Shown piece after piece: positions 34,575-41,860 of a stretch of 41,860 bases of DNA. The position numbers and the translations under genes were made by a program. Source of the stretch: Bacteroidales bacterium (lineage in GTDB: Bacteria; Bacteroidota; Bacteroidia; Bacteroidales; UBA932). A model generated the notes under the pieces. The model ran no database searches. It saw only the letters and a program-made list of their open reading frames with translations, and was not told the DNA's origin. The DNA is taken from assembly GCA_017535125.1 (NCBI GenBank), contig JAFXUS010000024.1:1-41860 (forward strand), given 5' to 3'. Positions within the stretch are counted from its first letter, which is position 1; every line of letters starts with the position of its first letter.

Positions 34575-35039
34575 ATGATAAAAACGAATGCAGCAAGATT
34601 GTTGGACGCCGCCGGCATCCCCTATGAACTGATCCCGTACGCCTACACGGAGGACGATCTGAGCGCACAGCACGTCGCGGCCGAACTGGGCGAGGACATC
34701 GACCGGGTCTTCAAGACGCTGGTGCTGCGCGGCGACCGCAGCGGCTGCTTCGTTTGCGTGATTCCGGGCGATTTCGAAGTGGATCTCAAGGTGGCGGCGC
34801 GCATCTCCGGCAACAAGAGCTGCGAAATGCTTCACCTCAAGGAACTGCTGCCGACCACCGGCTATATCCGCGGCGGCTGCTCTCCGATCGGGATGAAGAA
34901 GCCGTTCCCGACCTTTATCCACGAATCCGCGCTGCTCTACGACTTCATCTACATCAGTGCAGGACAGCGCGGACTTCAGTTGAAACTGGCTCCGCAGGAC
35001 CTGATCCGTTTCGTGGGCGCGGAGCTATATCCTATTTAA
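34575..35039 (+). CDS. ybaK: Cys-tRNA(Pro)/Cys-tRNA(Cys) deacylase, YbaK family
   Basis: 154 residues. YbaK/ProX-type editing domain that hydrolyses mischarged Cys-tRNA(Pro) in trans. Conserved lysine K47 in VFKTLVLRG; IPGDFEVDLKVAA; the family signature GYIRGGCSPIGMKK; and the C-terminal ISAGQRGLQLKLAPQDLIRFVGA. Length and start match the family. Preceded by a long leader with a terminator-like hairpin; its stop codon overlaps that of the convergent GH43 gene by three bases. Confidence 0.95.
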   Translation: MIKTNAARLLDAAGIPYELIPYAYTEDDLSAQHVAAELGEDIDRVFKTLVLRGDRSGCFVCVIPGDFEVDLKVAARISGNKSCEMLHLKELLPTTGYIRGGCSPIGMKKPFPTFIHESALLYDFIYISAGQRGLQLKLAPQDLIRFVGAELYPI

Positions 35040-36373
35040 AGCGGCTTGTATTCAAAGCTCAGCAGCTGTGCGTCGCCGGTCAGCAGGTAGGCGGGGCGCA
35101 GGGCGAAGAAGCCGTTGTAGTTGTTGTGGTGCAGGCCCGAGACGTCGATGCCTTCCGCGACCGCTTCCCATTCTCCGCCTTCGGCTTTCTTCCAGGTGCT
35201 GGCGACGTTGTTCTCGTTGCGGATGCGCAGGGAGAATTGCGTGCCCTGGCCGCGGACGCTGAGATTCGCTTTCTCGTTGTAGAAGAGGTAGAGGGCGGCG
35301 CCGCTGCCTTCCGGCACGGAGAATTCAGCCGTGATCTCGTAGGAAGTATCGACGGCCGTGGCCAGCCAGAGCGTGCCGTCTTCGAAGCCGGGCTGCCACT
35401 TGGACCAGAGCAGCGGGTTGGAGAAGTCGCGCAGCGCGCTGTAGTCGCCCTGCAGGCCGCCCTGTTCCCATTTCGCGCCGTCCAACTCGGCCAGGACGGG
35501 CCAGCCGTCCTCCGTCCAGACCACGCTCTCGATGATCGTGTTGCGGCCCAGGGTGTGGAAGCCGTTGCGGTAGGCGTGATAGACGACGTACCAGTTGCCC
35601 TCGGCATCGTCGATGAGGGTACCGTGTCCCTTGGACCACCAGGCCTCGTCGGCGGTATAGGTGTGGACCATCGGGTTGTGGGGGCTGTTCTCCCACGGGC
35701 CCAGGGCGGACTGGCTGCGGGCGACCACCACCATGTGGCTGGTCGCGGGGCCGGCGGTGCCGCCTTCGGCGCTCACCAGATAATACCAGTCGCCGCGCTT
35801 GAAGAGCTTCGGCGATTCGAGCCACATGCCTTCGGTTTCCCATTCGGTGGGATACTCCCAGCCGTCATAGACCTTCTGCGGGCGTCCGGCGGCGGCCAGG
35901 CCGTCCTGGGTCAGGGGCGTGACCCATCCGTTGTTGGTATAGAGATAGCGCTGCCCGTCCCCGGCCACGACGTGGCCCGGGTCGATGCCGCCCACGTCCA
36001 GCTTGACCGGGGCGCTCCAGGGGCCTTCCGGCCGGTCGGCCGTGACGACGTAGTTCTCGCCACGGCTGGTGGGGTAATAGATATAGAACTTGCCGTCCAC
36101 CTTGCAGAGTTCAGGGGCGTAGATGGAGTAGTCTCCGTCCTCGACCGCGCGGGAAATAGGCTCCCAGTGCAGCAGGTCCGTGGAATGCCAGACCAGCAGG
36201 GCGGGGAAGTAGGTAAATGACGAGTGGGTGATGTAGAAGTCGTCGCCGTCGCGCAGGATGGACGGGTCCGGATAATCGCCCGGGAAGATGCAGGTCTTGA
36301 CCGGCGCTGCCTTGGGCGCGCAGGCGCCGAGCAGGGCGGCGGCCAGCAGCAGGTGGAGAACTCGTAATTTCAT
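35036..36373 (-). CDS. Glycoside hydrolase family 43 lipoprotein
   Basis: 445 residues. Lipoprotein signal MKLRVLHLLLAAALLGAC, probable lipidated C18. Five-bladed GH43 propeller (about 25-320): catalytic base D36 in GDYPDPSIL, pKa-modulating D131 in GGIDPGHV, and catalytic acid probably E186 in WLESPKLFKRGDWYYLV. The C-terminal about 110 residues are a beta-sandwich (GALYLFYNEKANLSVRGQGTQFSLRI). Likely removes arabinosyl or xylosyl side chains from plant polysaccharides at the cell surface. No SusCD pair is adjacent, so it is not in a classical PUL here. Candidate minus-strand -7 box TATTTTTA (36395-36388). Confidence 0.93.
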   Translation of the reverse strand: MKLRVLHLLLAAALLGACAPKAAPVKTCIFPGDYPDPSILRDGDDFYITHSSFTYFPALLVWHSTDLLHWEPISRAVEDGDYSIYAPELCKVDGKFYIYYPTSRGENYVVTADRPEGPWSAPVKLDVGGIDPGHVVAGDGQRYLYTNNGWVTPLTQDGLAAAGRPQKVYDGWEYPTEWETEGMWLESPKLFKRGDWYYLVSAEGGTAGPATSHMVVVARSQSALGPWENSPHNPMVHTYTADEAWWSKGHGTLIDDAEGNWYVVYHAYRNGFHTLGRNTIIESVVWTEDGWPVLAELDGAKWEQGGLQGDYSALRDFSNPLLWSKWQPGFEDGTLWLATAVDTSYEITAEFSVPEGSGAALYLFYNEKANLSVRGQGTQFSLRIRNENNVASTWKKAEGGEWEAVAEGIDVSGLHHNNYNGFFALRPAYLLTGDAQLLSFEYKPL

Positions 36374-36455
36374 AAAACGTCAGATTTTCCGTAAAAATAA
36401 GGAAAAATGCTTGAAAAAAGCGTATATTGCAAGGTAACACTAAAACGTAATCGCC

Positions 36456-37055
36456 ATGAAGAAGACTTTTTGGGAAAGAATCAGTGACATTACCCACCTC
36501 CACAGACGCGCCGCTTTTTCAGATCTTCCGAATCCCGAAGTGACGGGTTCGGCCTTCCTGGATCTGGCCCGGGAGCGCTATTCCTGCCGCAGTTTCAAGG
36601 ATACGCCGCTCACGGATGAACAGATTGCGAATATCCTTGAGGCGGCCCGGGTGGCCCCCACCGCCGCCAACAAGCAGCCGGTGCACGTCTGGGTGGTCAA
36701 GAGCCCCGAGGCGCTGAAGAAGCTCAAGGGCGCCACGAGTTATATCTACGGCGCTCCCGTCGTCTTTATGGTGGGCGCGAAGCCGGATGCCGCGTGGGTG
36801 CGCAAGTATGACGGCAAGAACGGCGCCGAAGTGGACGCCGCCATCGTCGGCACGCACATCATGCTGGCTGCCTCGGCCCTCGGCCTCGGCAACGTCTGGG
36901 TGGGCTCCTTCGATCCCGCGAAGATCAAGGCCGACTTCCCCGAGACCGCCGGCTACGAAATCGTCTGCCTCTTCCCGGTCGGCCTCCCCGACGCCGGCGC
37001 CAGCCCCAAGCACTCCCAACGCCAATCGCCCGAGAAATTCAGTTCGGAGTTATAG
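36456..37055 (+). CDS. Nitroreductase-family FMN oxidoreductase
   Basis: 199 residues. Starts with a roughly 40-residue N-terminal helix region, then the FMN-binding RERYSCRSFKDTPLTDEQIANILEAARVAPTAANKQPVHVWVV, VGAKPDA, VGTHIMLAASALGLGNVWVGSFDPAKI and FPVGLPDAGASPKHSQRQSPEKF. The RS(R/C)RSF and APTAANKQP motifs are standard for FMN- and NAD(P)H-using flavin reductases. The physiological substrate is unknown; quinones, flavins or nitro compounds are typical for the family. Followed by a strong bidirectional terminator. Confidence 0.93.
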   Translation: MKKTFWERISDITHLHRRAAFSDLPNPEVTGSAFLDLARERYSCRSFKDTPLTDEQIANILEAARVAPTAANKQPVHVWVVKSPEALKKLKGATSYIYGAPVVFMVGAKPDAAWVRKYDGKNGAEVDAAIVGTHIMLAASALGLGNVWVGSFDPAKIKADFPETAGYEIVCLFPVGLPDAGASPKHSQRQSPEKFSSEL

Positions 37056-37090
37056 AAAAAAGGCCTCCTGCTTTCACAGGGGGCCTTTTT
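37056..37090. terminator. Bidirectional terminator between the nitroreductase and nucleoside hydrolase genes
   Basis: AAAAAAGGCCTCCTG (37056-37070), loop CTTTCA, CAGGGGGCCTTTTT (37077-37090): about 14-bp stem with one mismatch, placed between two convergent genes. Confidence 0.9.
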
Positions 37091-37105
37091 CAGGATGTCA
37101 GCACA

Positions 37106-38470
37106 TCAGTGCTGCATGGAGAACAGGCGGATGTACTTGAGGACGTAGTCCGACCAGCCGCCGGGGCCGGGGTACTGGTAGCGGGCGTTGCCCTTCGGGT
37201 CCTCGCGGAAGATGGTCTCGCCGGTGGGGGTGAGGGTCACCCAGCCGCGCGGGGAGAGTTCGTAGATGGCTTCGTCACCCTCGACTGCGTTGAGGACGGC
37301 GAGCGGATCCCACATCTTCTGGAATTTGTCCTCGGTCAGGAACTGGTAGATCCACTTGATGGGGTGGGCGTCCGTCCAGCTCATGTCCTCGATGATCTGC
37401 GCTGCGCTGTAGTAGAGCGGATCGCCGACCTCGCCGGGGGAGAAGACGATGTCGATGTCCTTCGGCCACAGTTCGAAGAACTTGAGGGAGAAGTCGATGG
37501 CCGCCGTGAAATTGTAGTCGTGCTCGAAGGAATCGCCGAACACGCCGCCCATGCAGTAGATGTTCTTGATCTTGCGCTGCACGAGCTCCAGGCCGCTGAG
37601 TGGGGAATATTCGTCCGGACCGGACTCGAGCAGGCGGGCCAGGGAGGTCACGAAGCCGATGGAGGCGATGGTGACGGACTTGTCCGGCTGCTGGGCCAGG
37701 ATCTTGCGGTAGAGCTTGTAGCCGTCCATGTACTCGCCGTCGTCGCCGACGCTGCGCTTGAACAGGGGTTCGGCGTCAATGGAACGGGCGTACGCCATGT
37801 TGTGGTAGGGGATATAGACGTGCGGTGCCTCGACGCCGGCCTTCTCCAGACCGATGGGAATGTCGGGGTAGCCGTAGTAGTTGTTCATCACGTCCACGGC
37901 ATCGGCGTTGGCGCGGTCCATGCGGTCCACGATCACGCCCAGCAGGGTGCAGCGCTTCATGTCCATGTAGCGGTAGAGCATCATCAGGGCGAAGAGATCG
38001 TCGGTCGAGGAGCCCATGTCGCAGTCCAGGATGACGCGGATGTCCTCCTGCTCGTAGTTTGACTTGACGTTGATGTCGAGCTTGGCGTCGTAGACGGTAT
38101 GCTGGCCGTTCTCGCGGGCGAACTCGACCGCGGCGGCGAGCTGGTCTTCCGCAAACTTGCGGTTGCTGTCGAAATAGTAGAGCCCGGTGTCGGGATCACG
38201 CCAGCCGCCGACGATGTTCTCGTGGGCGTGGGCGTGCTTGATGACGGCGGGGAGGCTCTTGCGGTCGAAGCTGTTCTGCGTCTCTTTATAGGAAACGTAG
38301 AGGCCGTCCTTCGGATAGGTCATCGTGCTGAGGTCCAGGGTGAAGCCTTCGGGCATGGTCTGTCCGATCACCCAGACCGCCGTGGCGAGGTCCTTGTCGG
38401 AGACCGTCTGCTGGCTGAACGCCGGCACTGCAAAGGTCAGTGCTGCAAGGAATATCAGGATTCGTTTCAT
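37106..38470 (-). CDS. Secreted nucleoside hydrolase-like protein with a novel N-terminal domain (copy 2)
   Basis: 454 residues. Signal peptide MKRILIFLAALTFAVPAFS/Q. N-terminal region about 22-140 of unrecognised family: SFDRKSLPAVIKHAHAHENIVGGW, YYFDSNRKFAEDQ, FARENGQHTVYDAKLDINV. Then a nucleoside-hydrolase domain: VILDCDMGSSTDDLFALMML (the calcium-binding DxD…DD motif, here with extra SST spacing), IASIGFVTSLARLLES, IYCMGGVFG, and NFTAAIDFSLKFFELWPKDIDIVFSPGEVG. It would split ribonucleosides into base and ribose in the periplasm, consistent with the 5'-nucleotidase nearby, but activity is inferred. A close paralogue lies immediately upstream (three-base gap); the pair is clearly a tandem duplication. 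Confidence 0.82.
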   Translation of the reverse strand: MKRILIFLAALTFAVPAFSQQTVSDKDLATAVWVIGQTMPEGFTLDLSTMTYPKDGLYVSYKETQNSFDRKSLPAVIKHAHAHENIVGGWRDPDTGLYYFDSNRKFAEDQLAAAVEFARENGQHTVYDAKLDINVKSNYEQEDIRVILDCDMGSSTDDLFALMMLYRYMDMKRCTLLGVIVDRMDRANADAVDVMNNYYGYPDIPIGLEKAGVEAPHVYIPYHNMAYARSIDAEPLFKRSVGDDGEYMDGYKLYRKILAQQPDKSVTIASIGFVTSLARLLESGPDEYSPLSGLELVQRKIKNIYCMGGVFGDSFEHDYNFTAAIDFSLKFFELWPKDIDIVFSPGEVGDPLYYSAAQIIEDMSWTDAHPIKWIYQFLTEDKFQKMWDPLAVLNAVEGDEAIYELSPRGWVTLTPTGETIFREDPKGNARYQYPGPGGWSDYVLKYIRLFSMQH

Positions 38471-38473
38471 AGT

Positions 38474-39835
38474 TTAATGCTGGATAGCCATTAATCTGAT
38501 GTACTTGAGAACCATGTCGCACCACACCGGGTCGCCGGGATACTGGTAGCGGGCATTGCCCTTCGGATCCTCGCGGAAGAGGGTCTCGCCGTTGGGCGTA
38601 AGGGTCACCCAGCCGCGCGGGGAGAGCTTGTAGAGCTGGTCGCCCTCGACGGCGTTGATGACCGCCTGCGGATCCCACATCTTCTGGCCCGTGTCGCAGT
38701 TGAGGAACTGATAGGTCCACTTGATCGGGTGCAGGTCCGTCCAGTCCATATCGGCGATGACGGTCTCGGGACGGTAGTCCAGCGGATCGCCGACCTCGCC
38801 CGGGGAGAAGACGATGTCCACTTCCTTCGGCAGGAGCTCGAAGAACTTGAGGGAGAAGTCGATGGCTGCCTTGAAGTTGTAGTCGGGCTCGACGGCGTCG
38901 CCGAACACGCCGCCCATGGCGTAGATTTCCTTGACCTTGCGGCGGACCAGTTCAACACCGTTCAGCGGGGAGTACTCGTCCGGACCGGACTCGAGCAGGC
39001 GGGCGAGGGAGGTCACGAAGCCGATGGAGGCGATGGTGACGGAACGGTCCGGCTGCTCGGCCAGGAGCTTGCGGTAGAGCTTGTAGCTCTCCATGTAGCT
39101 GCCATTGTCGCCGACGCTGCGCTTGAACATGGGAACGCCGTCCGTGGAACGGGCGTAGGGAAGATTATGATAGGTGATGAAGACGTGCGGGTTGGGAATG
39201 CCCTGGGTCTCCAGGCCGATCGGAATGTCGGGATAGCCGTAGAAGTTGTTCAGCACGTCCACGATGTCGGCGTTGGCCTTGCCCATGCGGTCCACGATGA
39301 CGCCGATGAGGTTGCAGCGCTTCATGTCCATGTAGCGGTAGAGCATCATCAGGGCGAAGAGGTCGTCGGTCGAGGAACCCATGTCGCAGTCGAGGATCAC
39401 GCGGATGTCCTTCTGCTCATAGTTCGTCCAGATGTTGATGTCCTTGGAGGCCACGTAGACCGTGTGCTGCTCGTTCTGGCGGGCGAACTCGACCGCCGCG
39501 GCGAGGCTGTCCTCCGGGAACATCCGGGTGCTGTCGAAATAGTACCTGCCGTCCTCGGGATTGTACCATCCGCCCACGAGGTTCTGTTGGGCGTGGGCAT
39601 GCTTGATGACGGCCGGGAGGCTCTTGCGGTCGAAGCTGTTCTGGGTCGCCTTGTAGGAAACCATCAGGCCTTCGGTCGGCTGGCGCATGGTGTTGAGGTC
39701 GAGGGTGAATCCGTCGGGATACATCTGCGCCATGGCGTAAATGACGTTGACCATGTCCTTGTCGGAGATCTTCTCCTGGGAGAAGGCGGGCAGGAACGCG
39801 CAGCAGAGCGCAAGTGCTAGAAATAATTTTTTCAT
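38474..39835 (-). CDS. Secreted nucleoside hydrolase-like protein with a novel N-terminal domain (copy 1)
   Basis: 453 residues, paralogous to the gene at 37106 along its full length (by eye roughly three quarters identical). Signal peptide MKKLFLALALCCAFLPAFS/Q. Same order: N-terminal unknown domain (VIKHAHAQQNLVGGW, YYFDSTRMFPEDS, FARQNEQHTVYVASKDINI) and nucleoside hydrolase part (VILDCDMGSSTDDLFALMML, TIASIGFVTSLARLLES, IYAMGGVFG, DPQAVINAVEG). It precedes the second copy with three bases between. Differences concentrate in the signal peptide, the strand near VYD, and loops such as IPNPHVFITYHNL versus VEAPHVYIPYHNM, which could change substrate. Confidence 0.82.
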   Translation of the reverse strand: MKKLFLALALCCAFLPAFSQEKISDKDMVNVIYAMAQMYPDGFTLDLNTMRQPTEGLMVSYKATQNSFDRKSLPAVIKHAHAQQNLVGGWYNPEDGRYYFDSTRMFPEDSLAAAVEFARQNEQHTVYVASKDINIWTNYEQKDIRVILDCDMGSSTDDLFALMMLYRYMDMKRCNLIGVIVDRMGKANADIVDVLNNFYGYPDIPIGLETQGIPNPHVFITYHNLPYARSTDGVPMFKRSVGDNGSYMESYKLYRKLLAEQPDRSVTIASIGFVTSLARLLESGPDEYSPLNGVELVRRKVKEIYAMGGVFGDAVEPDYNFKAAIDFSLKFFELLPKEVDIVFSPGEVGDPLDYRPETVIADMDWTDLHPIKWTYQFLNCDTGQKMWDPQAVINAVEGDQLYKLSPRGWVTLTPNGETLFREDPKGNARYQYPGDPVWCDMVLKYIRLMAIQH

Positions 39836-39865
39836 TCTGTGGCGTTTTGGTTAATTACTAACTTG

Positions 39866-39873
39866 CGAAGATA
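39866..39873 (-). promoter_or_regulatory. -7 box of the nucleoside hydrolase operon
   Basis: Minus strand TATCTTCG (39873-39866), one base from TAnnTTTG. A TTTTTTG stretch (39899-39893) about 20 bp upstream can serve as -33. Leader about 30 bases to the ATG at 39835. Confidence 0.55.
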
Positions 39874-39904
39874 GTTTTTTTAGAGATAATATCAAAAAAC
39901 ACAC

Positions 39905-39912
39905 TAAATTTG
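39905..39912 (+). promoter_or_regulatory. -7 box of the lpdA promoter
   Basis: TAAATTTG fits TAnnTTTG; a T-rich stretch at 39875-39881 is a possible -33 box. The ATG at 39936 follows 23 bases later. Confidence 0.6.
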
Positions 39913-39935
39913 CAAGTAACCACAAACGTGCACGT

Positions 39936-41312
39936 ATGCTTGATTTAGCCATCATCGGAGGCGGTCCCGGCGGTTACGTCGCCGCGGAACGCGCCGGCTC
40001 CGCCGGACTCTCCGTCGTCCTTTTCGAGAAGAACAGTCTGGGAGGCGTCTGCCTCAATGAAGGGTGCATCCCCACCAAGACGCTGCTCTACAGCGCGAAA
40101 GTCTTTGATTACGCGCAGCATGCCGACCGCTACGGCGTGAACGTGGCCGGTTCGGCCGTCGATTTCGGCGCCGTCTTCAAACGCAAGGAGAAGGTGGTGC
40201 GTAAGCTGGTGGCGGGCGTGAAGGCGCAGATGAAGAACGCCGGCGTGGAGGTGGTCGCCGCGCAGGCCGAGATCCTCGGCCGCACCGGGGAAGGATTTGC
40301 CGTCCGGGCGGACGGCCAGGAATACGTGGTCCGCAAGCTGCTGATCTGCAGCGGTTCCGAGGCGGTCGTGCCGCCCATTCCCGGCCTCCGGGAGAGCGAG
40401 GCCGTCGTGACCAACCGCGAGATCCTCGCGCTTGAGGAGCAGCCCGCGGAGCTGGTCGTCATCGGCGGCGGCGTGATCGGAATGGAATTCGCCAGCTTCT
40501 TCAACTCGATCGGCACGAAGGTGACCGTCGTGGAGATGCTTCCCAAGATCCTTGGTCCGATGGACGACGAGATCAGCGCCATGCTGCAGGCGCAGTATGC
40601 CAAGAAGGGCGTGGATTTCCAGCTGGGCTGCAAGGTGACGGCGGTCGAGGGCGACACGGTCGTGTATGAGACACCGGAAGGGGAAATCCGCCGCGTGCGC
40701 GGGGACAGGATCCTGGTTTCCGTCGGGCGCCGGGCGGTGCTCCAGGGTTTCGGCCTGGAGACGCTGGGCGTCGAGCTGGCGCTCAATCCGGCCGGCCGGC
40801 CGTATGGAGTCAAGGTGGACGGGCGCATGCGCACGAGCGTGCCCGGCGTGTATGCCGCGGGCGACGTGACGGGCTTCTCGATGCTGGCACATACCGCTTC
40901 CCGCGAGGGCGAGGTGGCTGTGAACGATATCCTCGGCAAAGCCGACCGCATGCGTTACGACGCCATCCCGGGCGTGGTCTATACCAATCCGGAGGTGGCG
41001 GGCGTGGGCCTGACCGAGGCCGAGGCGGCGGCGAAAGGCGTCGATTGCACGGTCCTGAAGCTCCCGATGGCCTTTTCCGGCCGTTTCGTGGCCGAAAACG
41101 AACGGGGCGAGGGGATGTGCAAGCTCATCGTGGACAACGCCACCCGAGCGGTGCTGGGCGTCCACATGCTGGGCAACCCCTGTTCCGAGATCATCCAGAG
41201 CGCCTGCATCGCCATCGAGCAAAAGCTGACGGCGGAACAGCTCAAGGAGGTCGTCTTCCCGCATCCTACCGTGTCGGAGATTTTCCGGGAGACCTTGAAC
41301 GGACTGAAATAA
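39936..41312 (+). CDS. lpdA: Dihydrolipoyl dehydrogenase
   Basis: 458 residues; E3 flavoprotein reoxidising dihydrolipoyl groups of 2-oxoacid dehydrogenase or glycine cleavage complexes with NAD+. N-terminal FAD-binding GGGPGGYVAA; redox-active disulfide C39/C44 in GGVCLNEGCIPTK; NAD-binding GGGVIGMEFASFF; FAD-binding AAGDVTG; catalytic His-Glu dyad H443/E448 in HPTVSE. No lipoyl domain is fused and no other complex subunit is adjacent, so which complex it serves is not shown. Confidence 0.97.
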   Translation: MLDLAIIGGGPGGYVAAERAGSAGLSVVLFEKNSLGGVCLNEGCIPTKTLLYSAKVFDYAQHADRYGVNVAGSAVDFGAVFKRKEKVVRKLVAGVKAQMKNAGVEVVAAQAEILGRTGEGFAVRADGQEYVVRKLLICSGSEAVVPPIPGLRESEAVVTNREILALEEQPAELVVIGGGVIGMEFASFFNSIGTKVTVVEMLPKILGPMDDEISAMLQAQYAKKGVDFQLGCKVTAVEGDTVVYETPEGEIRRVRGDRILVSVGRRAVLQGFGLETLGVELALNPAGRPYGVKVDGRMRTSVPGVYAAGDVTGFSMLAHTASREGEVAVNDILGKADRMRYDAIPGVVYTNPEVAGVGLTEAEAAAKGVDCTVLKLPMAFSGRFVAENERGEGMCKLIVDNATRAVLGVHMLGNPCSEIIQSACIAIEQKLTAEQLKEVVFPHPTVSEIFRETLNGLK

Positions 41313-41377
41313 ATACAGATTGAACAAGGCGGAAAAAGATTGAACGGGAGCGTGTGGCGAATGCGCGCCCGAATGCA

Positions 41378-41385
41378 TATTTTTG
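41378..41385 (+). promoter_or_regulatory. -7 box of the GH3 gene promoter
   Basis: TATTTTTG fits TAnnTTTG, 30 bases before the ATG at 41416. TGTGG (41353-41357), 20 bp upstream, is a weak -33 candidate. Confidence 0.6.
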
Positions 41386-41415
41386 CAACACGACAATAAC
41401 ACCAATACAACCGAT

Positions 41416-41860
41416 ATGAAAAAAAACCTCTTGATTGCCGCGCTGGCGCTGACGGGCTTCTCCGCCCTGGCGCAGCCGCAACTGCGCAAGGACAACATCG
41501 ACGAAGTCCTTGCCGCCATGACCCTCGAAGAGAAAGCCACCCTGCTGGTGGGCGGCGCCCGTGCCGAAATCGTGAACGGCGTCACCTCCGGCGTTGCCGC
41601 CCAGGTGCCCGGCGCCGCCGGCAACACCCGGCCCATCAAGCGCCTCGGCATCCCCGGTACCGTCCTGGCCGACGGCCCTGCCGGCCTGCGCATCCAGCCG
41701 ACCCGCCAGGGGACCAGCCAGACCTTCTACTGCACCGGCTTCCCGGTGGGCACGCTCCTGGCGAGCTCCTGGGACCTTGACCTGGTGCGCGACGTGACGA
41801 AGGCCATGGGCAACGAGGTCCACGAATATGGCGTGGACGTCCTCCTCGCCCCGGGCATGA
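41416..41860 (+). CDS. Glycoside hydrolase family 3 protein (beta-glucosidase-like), N-terminal part (3' truncated by window edge)
   Basis: 148 residues visible; the frame runs open to the end of the window. Signal peptide MKKNLLIAALALTGFSALA/Q. Then IDEVLAAMTLEEKATLLVGG, the classic GH3 N-terminal helix; RLGIPGTVLADGPAGLRI; FPVGTLLASSWDLDLVRDVTKAMGNEVHEYGVDVLLAPGM. All are conserved in family 3 (alpha/beta)8 barrels. The catalytic Asp (SDW motif) and the C-terminal domain lie beyond the window. Likely periplasmic beta-glucosidase or beta-xylosidase. It has its own promoter after lpdA. Confidence 0.94.
   Translation, partial: MKKNLLIAALALTGFSALAQPQLRKDNIDEVLAAMTLEEKATLLVGGARAEIVNGVTSGVAAQVPGAAGNTRPIKRLGIPGTVLADGPAGLRIQPTRQGTSQTFYCTGFPVGTLLASSWDLDLVRDVTKAMGNEVHEYGVDVLLAPGM

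Overview
The window reads as chromosome of a high-GC member of the Bacteroidales. Three things suggest this: nearly every promoter I can place has the Bacteroidetes -7 box TAnnTTTG with a TTG-like -33 box about 19-21 bp upstream; Shine-Dalgarno sequences are almost absent; and the gene content is typical (OMP_b-brl-type barrels, Ig-like lipoproteins, M56-TonB fusions, PPi-type phosphofructokinase, TrpB2, GH43 and GH3 enzymes). Rikenellaceae or a Cryptobacteroides-like uncultured gut lineage would fit, but genus is inference.

Layout. 1-528: 3' end of gapA and its terminator. 635-5698 (+): tightly overlapping five-gene unit (C1 peptidase, pssA, unknown lipoprotein, RNase D-like exonuclease, rlmI). 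5806-15023 (-): six-gene unit read ligA > yihY-type membrane protein > rel > Ig-like lipoprotein > small barrel > ispG. 15302-17434: an ExbB-like/propeller-lipoprotein pair divergent from a membrane LytTR regulator. 17450-18391 (-): a REP-associated (RAYT/Y1-type) transposase. 18899-23229 (+): outer-membrane barrel plus LytS/LytTR-type histidine kinase and response regulator. 23206-24069 (-): BASS transporter. 24172-28983 (+): BlaI, M56/BlaR1-TonB and a second outer-membrane barrel. 29062-30291: PPi-type phosphofructokinase. 30353-34369 (-): threonine aldolase, TrpB2, a small beta-grasp-like protein and a 5'-nucleotidase. 34575-41860: YbaK, a GH43 lipoprotein, a nitroreductase, two tandem secreted nucleoside-hydrolase-like proteins, dihydrolipoyl dehydrogenase and the 5' part of a GH3 enzyme.

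The most interesting signals lie across or between the genes. (1) Three housekeeping genes (rlmI, ispG, ligA) each carry an in-frame insertion of about 75-130 bp bounded by long imperfect inverted repeats, and all three share a short core in the coding orientation: a protein-coding palindromic element family similar in concept to Rickettsia RPEs. (2) Two inverted copies of a roughly 205-bp palindromic repeat flank the locus of a RAYT-like transposase, a REP/RAYT arrangement in a Bacteroidales-like genome. (3) Four direct copies of the 9-mer TTCGTCGAA with a 20-21 bp period lie immediately upstream of the promoter of the barrel gene at 18899, whose downstream neighbours encode a LytTR response regulator. 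This is the expected geometry of a LytTR operator, here doubled.

No rRNA, tRNA, CRISPR array, phage or conjugative genes were seen.
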